The notes under the pieces: model-generated
What the model was told of the DNA's origin: nothing
Database searches by the model: none
The model's input: only the letters and a program-made list of their open reading frames with translations
In this document: one piece after another, positions 1 to 6,327 of the stretch
Numbering within the stretch: position 1 is the first letter of the stretch
Layout: the number at the start of each line of letters is the position of its first letter
Origin: Bdellovibrionales bacterium
GTDB taxonomy: Bacteria > Myxococcota > XYA12-FULL-58-9 > SYDY01
Assembly (NCBI GenBank): GCA_005801425.1
Contig: SYDY01000020.1
Span: forward strand, 1 to 28,763
Length of the DNA: 28,763 nt
Direction of reading: 5' to 3'
Position numbers and translations under genes: made by a program

Positions 1-534
1 ACCGATGTCAACAACAATGGCATGCAATGCCAAGACATCAATGAATGTGATGCAGCAACAAGCCCATGTGATGCGCACACCACATGCACAAATAACGGAG
101 GATCATTTACGTGCAGCCCATGCCCTTCGGGCTACACCGACGTCAACAACAATGGCATGCAATGCCAAGACATCAATGAATGTGATGCAACAACAAGTCC
201 GTGCGATTCGCATACAACATGCACAAACAATACAGGATCTTTCACATGCAGTGCATGTCCTTCGGGTTACACTGACGTCAACAACAACGGAACATTGTGC
301 CAAGACATCAATGAATGCACGGCAACAACAAGTCCGTGTGATTCACTCACCATATGCACAAACAATACCGGTTCTTTTACATGCAGTGCGTGTCCTTCGG
401 GCTACACCGATGTAAATAACAATGGCACACTTTGCGAAGATATCGACGAATGTCTGGATATACCTTGCGAGGCCAATCAAAAATGTACAAACACCTCGGG
501 AAGCCACACATGCACCAACTGCCCGACCGGCTAC
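1..534 (+). repeat. Tandem 135-bp repeats encoding EGF modules
   Basis: Units starting with accga(t/c)gtcaacaacaa-like sequence begin at 1, 136, 271 and 406, a period of exactly 135 bp (45 codons). The fourth unit, 406-534, is shortened to 129 bp and more diverged. The high DNA identity of the first three suggests recent in-frame duplication or homogenisation. The array may continue upstream of the window. Confidence 0.9.
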
Positions 535-1167
535 ACAGCCAACAGCGGGGCCACAGCATGCCAGGATATCAACGAATGTACGAATGTCCCTGTCCCATGC
601 CCCTCAACCCAAATATGCACAAACACTGCAGGGGGCCACACTTGCACCAACTGCCCGAGCGGATTTACACCCAACAGTGGTGCTACTGCATGTGTTTGCC
701 CGAGCGGATACACACCCAACAGTAACGCCACGGCTTGCCAAGATATAGATGAATGCACGGCAACACCAAGCGTATGCACAGGACAAACATGCACAAACAC
801 ATCAGGATCATACCGCTGCTGCGATGCTGCGTGCGGAACAGCGGGCGGTAAATGCACATCCAGCGGCAAATGCGCCGTTATGTCTGGCGGTGGAACTGGC
901 AGTAGTAATGATAACTGGTGTACACGCACATGCAGTGCCCGTTCCCTTAGCTGCAGCAGAGGCGGCAGTGTAGGGCTCGACTGCCTAACACATACGGACA
1001 TTGGAAGTTGCAACCAGGAAAACTACCACATTTTCCGCACCTTCAATAGCACAAATTCATGTATCACTTCTTGGCTCGGGAACGGGACCGATGTCGCCAG
1101 CGCTGCCTGCACCGGTACGAACTTTAATTCAGCTAACAGCTGGTGCTGCATCTGCACTCTCCCTTAG
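1..1167 (+). CDS. Secreted EGF-like repeat protein, 5'-truncated
   Basis: The frame is open from base 1, so the N-terminus, including any signal peptide, lies outside the window. The visible 388 residues begin with about six calcium-binding EGF-like modules. Each opens with D-I-N/D-E-C, has a C-T-N-x-x-G-S-F/H-x-C core and ends with a C-P-S/T-G-Y-T motif, with six cysteines per module. The first three modules are nearly identical 45-residue units; later ones are degenerate and one is shortened. The last ~110 residues (from about residue 275) form a different cysteine-rich domain that I do not recognise, ending in C-C-I-C-T-L-P. Cysteines 4 and 5 are separated by two residues (F-T-C-S-A-C) rather than the one usual in calcium-binding EGF domains. 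An extracellular, disulfide-bonded, Ca2+-stabilised surface protein is inferred; its ligand is unknown. It is probably not functionally tied to the Bat operon that starts 80 bases downstream. Confidence 0.85.
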   Translation, partial: TDVNNNGMQCQDINECDAATSPCDAHTTCTNNGGSFTCSPCPSGYTDVNNNGMQCQDINECDATTSPCDSHTTCTNNTGSFTCSACPSGYTDVNNNGTLCQDINECTATTSPCDSLTICTNNTGSFTCSACPSGYTDVNNNGTLCEDIDECLDIPCEANQKCTNTSGSHTCTNCPTGYTANSGATACQDINECTNVPVPCPSTQICTNTAGGHTCTNCPSGFTPNSGATACVCPSGYTPNSNATACQDIDECTATPSVCTGQTCTNTSGSYRCCDAACGTAGGKCTSSGKCAVMSGGGTGSSNDNWCTRTCSARSLSCSRGGSVGLDCLTHTDIGSCNQENYHIFRTFNSTNSCITSWLGNGTDVASAACTGTNFNSANSWCCICTLP

Positions 1168-1233
1168 CAGACCTCTTGCACTTCCACCCCAAAACGCGGA
1201 ATAAAGCCTCACGTATATGAGTTATAACGACCC

Positions 1234-1240
1234 AAGGAGG
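1234..1240 (+). promoter_or_regulatory. Shine-Dalgarno site setting the moxR start
   Basis: AAGGAGG, a near-perfect anti-16S complement, lies six bases before the GTG at 1247. An in-frame ATG at 1217 lies upstream of this site and has no comparable Shine-Dalgarno sequence, so GTG 1247 is preferred. Confidence 0.75.
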
Positions 1241-1246
1241 TCTCCC

Positions 1247-2227
1247 GTGTCGGTAGAACATGATCGTGCCGCAGAACAATGCGGCGAAGCACTTGATCGC
1301 ATCAAAAAAGCGGTGGCCGAGGTCATTGTCGGTCAAGAGGTCATGATCGATCGCCTCATTCTCGCACTGGTCGCCGATGGGCACATCCTTTTAGAAGGCG
1401 TACCAGGTCTCGCCAAAACTACAGCGGTTCAGGCCATTGCCAATGCCGTCGATACAGGTTTTTCGCGTATTCAGTTTACGCCCGATTTACTCCCTGCCGA
1501 CTTGCTTGGGACCCAAATTTACGTTCCCCAAGAAGGACGCTTTACGACCAAAAAAGGCCCTATCTTCAGCAATCTCATCTTGGCCGATGAAATCAATCGC
1601 GCACCCGCCAAAGTGCAAAGCGCATTGCTCGAAGCCATGCAGGAACGCCAAGTCACCTTAGGGCCCGACACATTTCCATTGCCTAAGCCCTTCCTGGTCT
1701 TGGCCACCCAAAACCCCATCGATCAAGAAGGCACCTATCCACTTCCAGAAGCCCAAGTGGACAGGTTTATGATGAAAATAAAAATTGGCTACCCTACCCG
1801 CGATGAAGAACGATCTATCTTAGGACGCATTCAATACGGACAACCGAAAGTCACCGTTCCAGTCATCCACCCCGACGAAATTACGTCAGCACAAGAACTC
1901 GCAAAACTTATTTATGTCGACCCCCGCGTCGAAGGCTACATCGTTGATCTCGTCATGGCGACCCGTGATCCACAAGCGGCGGGACTTGCCAAACTCAAGC
2001 CATTGATACAATTCGGCGCCTCACCCCGTGCCACCATTTCCTTGGCCCGTGCCACACGCGTACACGCACTCATGCAAGGCCGCGCCTTCGTAACGCCCCA
2101 AGATGTCAAAGACCTCGCGCCCGATATTATTCGCCACCGTATCATCATTTCCTACGATGCCGAAGCCCAAGGAATCAACAGCGACGATATCATCCGCGAC
2201 ATCCTCGCCCATATCGATGTGCCATAG
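1247..2227 (+). CDS. moxR: MoxR-family AAA+ ATPase
   Basis: This is a 326-residue AAA+ ATPase of the MoxR family, which act as chaperones or remodellers for von Willebrand A (VWA) domain partners. Visible motifs are Walker A G-V-P-G-L-A-K-T-T (about residues 51-59), Walker B L-I-L-A-D-E (about 110-115), a sensor region A-T-Q-N-P (about 153-157) and the family hallmark E-G-T-Y-P-L-P-E-A-Q-x-D-R-F. The length is normal for the family. The GTG start is chosen for its strong upstream AAGGAGG; an ATG at 1217 would add ten residues. It is the first gene of the operon and its stop lies two bases before the DUF58 start, the classic MoxR-DUF58-BatA/B arrangement. No clear promoter is visible in the 79 bases after the EGF gene. 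Confidence 0.96.
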   Translation: MSVEHDRAAEQCGEALDRIKKAVAEVIVGQEVMIDRLILALVADGHILLEGVPGLAKTTAVQAIANAVDTGFSRIQFTPDLLPADLLGTQIYVPQEGRFTTKKGPIFSNLILADEINRAPAKVQSALLEAMQERQVTLGPDTFPLPKPFLVLATQNPIDQEGTYPLPEAQVDRFMMKIKIGYPTRDEERSILGRIQYGQPKVTVPVIHPDEITSAQELAKLIYVDPRVEGYIVDLVMATRDPQAAGLAKLKPLIQFGASPRATISLARATRVHALMQGRAFVTPQDVKDLAPDIIRHRIIISYDAEAQGINSDDIIRDILAHIDVP

Positions 2228-2229
2228 CC

Positions 2230-3114
2230 ATGACTGACAAAAAACAAGATACGTTGTCCCCCGAACTGTTGGGACAACTCAACATGATCCAAATTCGTGC
2301 GAGGCGCCTTGCGCGCAGCTCCGCCTCCGGCGAATACCGCAGTGCATTCAAGGGCAGCGGGATGGAATTCGATGAAGTTCGCGCATACCAACCCGGTGAC
2401 GATGTCCGCTTCATCGACTGGAAAGTCACCGCACGCATGAACGAGCCGTTCATCAAACAACATCGCGAAGAACGGCAAATGACCGTCATCCTTGTGGTTG
2501 ATGTCAGTGGTTCTCTTGATTATGCGGGCCATGGTCAATCAAAACGGAAAATGGCCGCTGAGATTGCGGCATCCATTGCCTATCTCGCCATAGGAACAGG
2601 CGATCGTGTTGGACTTTTGTTGGTTTCTCGGGAGGTCGAATCTTATATCCCCCCAAGCCGTGGTCGTGGACACATCTGGCGACTGATCCGCACAATCCTG
2701 TGTCATCCTCCACAGCACAAAGAAACACATTTGAAATCCGCCGTCGATTTCCTTGGACGCGTACAACGCCGACGCGCAAGCATCTTTGTCATTTCAGATT
2801 TACCGAACTCACAACGTGAAGCCATCACCCGATTTCCAAAACAACATGATGTTACCGTGCTTCGCGTGTTTGATCGCCATGAAGAAAGCATGCCCGATGT
2901 GGGCCTCATTCGATTGCACGATCTCGAAAGCGGCCATGCTGTATTGCTCGATACAAGCACCGCAAAAATCGTAAATCATCATCCCCGCGAAGGCGGGGAC
3001 CCATTCATCGATCAAATCGACGTCCCCACCGACGGAACCGTTCTCACACCTCTGCTTAAACTCTTCGCACAACACCAACATCGCCATGTAAGGGGGAACT
3101 ATGGATCCCGATGA
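2230..3114 (+). CDS. DUF58 / VWA-like protein with an embedded palindromic element
   Basis: This 294-residue DUF58 protein is a usual MoxR partner. The DUF58 core is clear: G-S-G-M-E-F-D-E-V-R-A-Y (about residues 42-53), G-D-D-V-R-F-I-D-W (56-64) and a VWA MIDAS motif D-V-S-G-S at residues 91-95. No transmembrane segment is obvious, so a cytoplasmic or membrane-peripheral role is likely. Residues 250-258 (H-H-P-R-E-G-G-D-P) are encoded by a perfect GC-rich hairpin of the type found as dispersed intergenic repeats. They occupy the place where DUF58 proteins usually have a charged helix before the final I-D-x-I/V-x-T-D segment. The coding end overlaps the next gene by 14 bases. The fold is confident; the effect of the insertion is unknown. 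Confidence 0.93.
   Translation: MTDKKQDTLSPELLGQLNMIQIRARRLARSSASGEYRSAFKGSGMEFDEVRAYQPGDDVRFIDWKVTARMNEPFIKQHREERQMTVILVVDVSGSLDYAGHGQSKRKMAAEIAASIAYLAIGTGDRVGLLLVSREVESYIPPSRGRGHIWRLIRTILCHPPQHKETHLKSAVDFLGRVQRRRASIFVISDLPNSQREAITRFPKQHDVTVLRVFDRHEESMPDVGLIRLHDLESGHAVLLDTSTAKIVNHHPREGGDPFIDQIDVPTDGTVLTPLLKLFAQHQHRHVRGNYGSR
2982..2999. repeat. REP-like palindrome inside the DUF58 gene
   Basis: TCCCCGCGAAGGCGGGGA forms a 7-bp perfect stem with a GAAG loop. It resembles the dispersed CCCGCGAAGGCGGG-type palindromic repeats of many proteobacterial genomes, and is read here in frame as H-P-R-E-G-G-D. That identification is from memory of the repeat type; I could not test copy number in this genome. 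Confidence 0.7.
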
Positions 3115-3643
3115 ACAGGATCTGCGCGATATCAAGCCTCCTGAAGATCTCCCGTTCTATTGGCCCGATCTTCTGCCCTATGCAATCATCGCACTTGTTG
3201 CGCTCGGTTTGTTTGCGCTCGCTTGGTGGTGGACCAAACGCAAAAAAGGTCTGGAACTTCCTCCCATTCCAGCATTACCGCCTGATCAATCGGCGCTTAA
3301 TGCACTTCGCATCCATGTCAAAAGATACGAACAAGGCGAAATCAACAGACGCAAGTATGGATTTTCGGCATCCGAAACCCTACGCATTTTCATAGAAGCA
3401 CGTTATGGTGTCAACGCGACCGATCTGACCACACTCGAAATTAAAAAATCATTGCAAAAAACAAATATGCCTAATGCAGAAATTAACGATTTAATCGCCC
3501 TACTCACCCGCGCCGATGCGGTAAAATTTAGTGATATCGATGTTGCCGAAGATGTCGCCTCATTTCATCGTATCGCCTGCGATTTTATCGTTCGCCATCG
3601 CCCTGTAACACCAACAATCCCCGAGGAAGCGCATCATGGATAA
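3101..3643 (+). CDS. Small single-pass membrane protein of the Bat operon (DUF4381-like)
   Basis: The protein has 180 residues. A short acidic N-terminus ending in D-L-L-P-Y is followed by one transmembrane helix (about residues 25-45), a basic stop-transfer K-R-K-K, and a cytoplasmic C-terminal domain. That domain has the pattern A-L-x-x-L-R ... S-E-T-L-R-I-F-I-E-A-R-Y-G ... T-T-L-E-I. It resembles the small membrane proteins (DUF4381 type) that sit between DUF58 and batA in Bat operons, and also the C-terminal region of BatD. It starts 14 bases before the DUF58 stop, behind a G-rich Shine-Dalgarno (aagggggaact-ATG), and overlaps batA by eight bases, so translational coupling is likely. The exact family is assigned from layout and pattern, not from an alignment. 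No catalytic residues are evident. Confidence 0.85.
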   Translation: MDPDEQDLRDIKPPEDLPFYWPDLLPYAIIALVALGLFALAWWWTKRKKGLELPPIPALPPDQSALNALRIHVKRYEQGEINRRKYGFSASETLRIFIEARYGVNATDLTTLEIKKSLQKTNMPNAEINDLIALLTRADAVKFSDIDVAEDVASFHRIACDFIVRHRPVTPTIPEEAHHG

Positions 3644-4649
3644 ATGGCATTTTGCCCATCCGTGGCTTGCGATCCCTCTCGCATTGCTCCTTGCCTATTG
3701 GGCCTACAAAATTCTTCGTCCTTCTCAACAAGCGAGCATCGGTTTTCCCCATGCCGATGCGATCAGCAACACAAAGAAAACACGCCGCGCACATTTTGCG
3801 AAACATATGCCGTGGATCCCATGGTTGGCAGGCCTTCTTCTTTCTATCGCCATGCTCAGGCCCCAAACCCCCGGCGACATCGTCCGTCTCAAAGATGACG
3901 GCATCGACATCATTCTAACCATTGATGCATCCCAAAGCATGGAAGCACTCGATCTCGACACTTATCGTCCCATTCATAGCCGTCGCAATCGTCTTGCGGT
4001 GGTTGTCGATGTCGTCAAAGAATTTATTGATGGACGCAAAAACGACCAAATAGGACTTGTCGTCTTCGGAAGCCACGCATTCACCCAATGCCCGCTCACG
4101 CTTGATCACGACGTACTTCAACAATTTGTTCGCAACCTCCACACGGGCATGGCTGGAAAAAGTACATCCATTGGTGTTGCGCTCGCCACCTCGCTCAAAC
4201 GCCTTGAAGCCTCCAAAGCCAAAAGCAAAATTATCGTTTTACTCACCGACGGCCGCAGCAACAGCGGTGATATTTCCCCGCAAGACGCCGCCAATCTCGC
4301 CCAAAGCCTCGGGATCAAGGTATACACCATCGGCGCAGGATCCCATGGCAAAGCGCCCTATCTCGTCGATTCTTACTTTGGCCAAACAGTGCAATATGAA
4401 GACGTCGACATCGATGAAGAAACACTTCAATCGATTGCCCAAAAAACGGGTGGCCTGTATTTTCGAGCCGAAACAATTAACAGCCTTAAAAGCATTTATC
4501 AGCAGATTGACACCATGGAACGCAGCGAAATCGACAGTTTAAGCTATCGCGAAATGCATGAGCATTTTGCCCCATGGGTGATCGCGGCACTCACGCTTCT
4601 ACTCTTGTATACCCTGGCTTCACATACGTGGCTAAGGACGTTGCCATGA
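3636..4649 (+). CDS. batA: BatA-like VWA membrane protein
   Basis: This 337-residue protein has two N-terminal transmembrane helices (about residues 8-26 and 58-75), a VWA domain and a C-terminal transmembrane helix (about 311-330), the standard BatA topology with the VWA domain in the periplasm. The MIDAS metal site is intact: D97-x-S99-x-S101, a conserved Thr in K-S-T-S-I-G, and L-T-D-G-R-S-N-S-G. It is coupled to its neighbours: the start overlaps the preceding gene by eight bases, and the stop overlaps the batB start as ATGA. In the model for this family the VWA domain is a MoxR-assisted, metal-dependent binding module of an envelope complex linked in Bacteroides to aerotolerance. Its role in this organism is unproven. 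Confidence 0.94.
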   Translation: MDKWHFAHPWLAIPLALLLAYWAYKILRPSQQASIGFPHADAISNTKKTRRAHFAKHMPWIPWLAGLLLSIAMLRPQTPGDIVRLKDDGIDIILTIDASQSMEALDLDTYRPIHSRRNRLAVVVDVVKEFIDGRKNDQIGLVVFGSHAFTQCPLTLDHDVLQQFVRNLHTGMAGKSTSIGVALATSLKRLEASKAKSKIIVLLTDGRSNSGDISPQDAANLAQSLGIKVYTIGAGSHGKAPYLVDSYFGQTVQYEDVDIDEETLQSIAQKTGGLYFRAETINSLKSIYQQIDTMERSEIDSLSYREMHEHFAPWVIAALTLLLLYTLASHTWLRTLP

Positions 4650-5644
4650 TGTTTGGGCATTCTCAATATCTTATTCTACTCGCAATCATCCCTGCGCTTG
4701 CCATTTTTTGGATATGGGCAAGGAGGAAAAGTCGCGCAGATCTCCATCGTATTCTTGCGGCCGAATCCATTGATCTCCTTGTAAAGCGTGGTCTCTTTCG
4801 ACGACGCTTATTAAAATTCTCTTTTTTTCTCACCGCAATGTTATTCGCGATCATCGCCCTCGCCGATCCTCTATGGGGCTCTCGCATGGAAGAGATCAAA
4901 CGCAAAGGCGTCGATGTCGTCATTGCAGTCGATGTGTCGGATAGCATGATGGCATCGGACACAGGCGACAACGTCACGCGTCTCAAGCGTGCGACCTATG
5001 AATTTCAAGATCTTCTCGCAGCCCTTGATGGCGACCGTGTTGGCCTCGTCGCTTTTGCAGGCACTGCATTTTTACAATGCCCTCTCACCGCCGATCACAG
5101 TGCAGTCCGTATGTTTCTCGACGAATTATCCCCATCACTTATTCCCGTGCCAGGAACCGATCTCGGTGCCGCCATCGACACCGCCGTTCGTGCGTTTGAC
5201 GCAAACAGCAGCGGAACACGCGCCATCATCCTCATCACAGACGGCGAAGATCACGGCGGTGAAGGACTTGCCGCCGCAAAACGAGCCTCAGAACTACACA
5301 TCCCCATTTACATCATCGGCATGGGTGAGGAGAGTGGCGCACCGGTGCCAGAAGCCAACGGTGGTTTTATTCGCGACAATAATGGCATCGTTTTGAGTAA
5401 ACTTGATGAAGAAGGTCTTAAACGCATCGCAAACGAGAGCCACGGTGCATTTGTACGTTCCGACACAGGCGATCGCGATCTCAAAACCATCGTCAACAAT
5501 GGCCTACGAAAAACACTAGCTATGCGCGAATTTGAATCAGAAAAGCACAAACGCCATGAACATCGGTTTCAATGGCCCTTAGGAATTGCCATCATTTTCC
5601 TTGCAGCAAGCTTCCTGATCCCTGAAACACGGAGATCTCCATGA
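4646..5644 (+). CDS. batB: BatB-like VWA membrane protein
   Basis: This 332-residue protein is a second VWA protein with the same architecture as BatA: transmembrane helices at about 8-24 and 57-74, a VWA domain, and a C-terminal helix at about 305-325. MIDAS residues D96-x-S98-x-S100, G-T-D-L-G and I-T-D-G-E-D are present. The ATG at 4646 overlaps the batA stop (ATGA) and follows AAGGA at seven bases. A longer in-frame start at 4574 would lie entirely inside batA and is rejected. It shares the F-x-Q-C-P-L-T segment with BatA, as expected of ancient paralogues. The BatA/BatB pair may form a heteromeric envelope complex; this is inferred from the family. Confidence 0.94.
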   Translation: MMFGHSQYLILLAIIPALAIFWIWARRKSRADLHRILAAESIDLLVKRGLFRRRLLKFSFFLTAMLFAIIALADPLWGSRMEEIKRKGVDVVIAVDVSDSMMASDTGDNVTRLKRATYEFQDLLAALDGDRVGLVAFAGTAFLQCPLTADHSAVRMFLDELSPSLIPVPGTDLGAAIDTAVRAFDANSSGTRAIILITDGEDHGGEGLAAAKRASELHIPIYIIGMGEESGAPVPEANGGFIRDNNGIVLSKLDEEGLKRIANESHGAFVRSDTGDRDLKTIVNNGLRKTLAMREFESEKHKRHEHRFQWPLGIAIIFLAASFLIPETRRSP

Positions 5645-6327
5645 ACGCACTGCTCGTCATGATCCTCTTCGCAGCCAGCGGCAACAGCGCCTACAAAAAC
5701 GGTGAGTTCCAAAAAGCATTGGAAGTTTGGCAAAAACGCGCCAAAACAGACGAAAGCCCTGCTGTGCAATACAATCTTGGTGCCGCACATTACCGATTGG
5801 GTCAATTCGATGAAGCACGCAAAGCCTTTGAACGCGCCGCATCCGCGAAAGACAAAAAATTACAAGAAAAGTCACGTTACAACGCCGGCAATGCCGCATT
5901 CAAAGCCAACGATCTCGAGGGTGCCATCCAAAACTATGAAGATGTATTGAAAAGCGAAAAAGACGCCGACGCAGAACACAATCTTTCATTGGCCCGTAAG
6001 CTTCTTCAGCAACAAAAAGAACAGAAAGAAAACGAGAGAAAAGAACAAGAAGAAGAAAAAGAAAAGAAGAAACAAGACCAACAGAAAAATCAACAACAAG
6101 ATCAACAGCCGAAAGAACAAGAAGAAAAAAAGCAACAGCAGGGTAAAAACGACAAACAAGACAAACCCATGCCCAACAAAGCAGAACAAAAAGAAGCACC
6201 ACAAGATATCCCTGGTGCCCCTTTTACACGCGAACAAGCCAAACGCTTGCTTGAAAACTTACGAGAAACCAGGCCCAAAGCCGAGCGTCAAACGGGGGCC
6301 CAAGGCCCCGGAGGCAAAAACTGGTGA
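5641..6327 (+). CDS. batC: BatC-like TPR protein with a charged low-complexity tail
   Basis: The 228-residue protein starts in an ATGA overlap with the batB stop, behind a GGAG Shine-Dalgarno. A short hydrophobic N-terminus (residues 1-13, a possible signal or anchor) is followed by about three tetratricopeptide repeats (about residues 14-115), recognisable from N-S-A-Y-K-N-G-E-F-Q-K-A-L, Y-N-L-G-A-A-H-Y-R-L-G-Q-F-D-E-A and N-A-G-N-A-A-F-K-A-N-D-L-E-G-A. Residues 120-195 are almost entirely K, E and Q and probably form a long charged coil. A short proline/arginine-rich end follows. TPR proteins between batB and batD are typical of Bat operons and are thought to scaffold the complex. The region antisense to the K/E/Q tail encodes an artificial hydrophobic frame. 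Confidence 0.9.
   Translation: MNALLVMILFAASGNSAYKNGEFQKALEVWQKRAKTDESPAVQYNLGAAHYRLGQFDEARKAFERAASAKDKKLQEKSRYNAGNAAFKANDLEGAIQNYEDVLKSEKDADAEHNLSLARKLLQQQKEQKENERKEQEEEKEKKKQDQQKNQQQDQQPKEQEEKKQQQGKNDKQDKPMPNKAEQKEAPQDIPGAPFTREQAKRLLENLRETRPKAERQTGAQGPGGKNW

Noticed and set aside
1-534. Regular repeats that could suggest a CRISPR array.
   Set aside because: The period is 135 bp, the whole unit is coding and similar, and there are no unique spacers.
531-1013. A 160-residue minus-strand frame opposite the EGF gene.
   Set aside because: It is a shadow of the biased codon use in the cysteine-rich gene, with no recognisable domain.
5986-6237. Minus-strand frame encoding a very hydrophobic Phe/Leu-rich peptide that looks like a membrane protein.
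   Set aside because: It is the antisense of the K/E/Q-rich tail of batC; AAG/GAA/CAA codons read backwards give CTT/TTC/TTG. No start signal or conserved feature.
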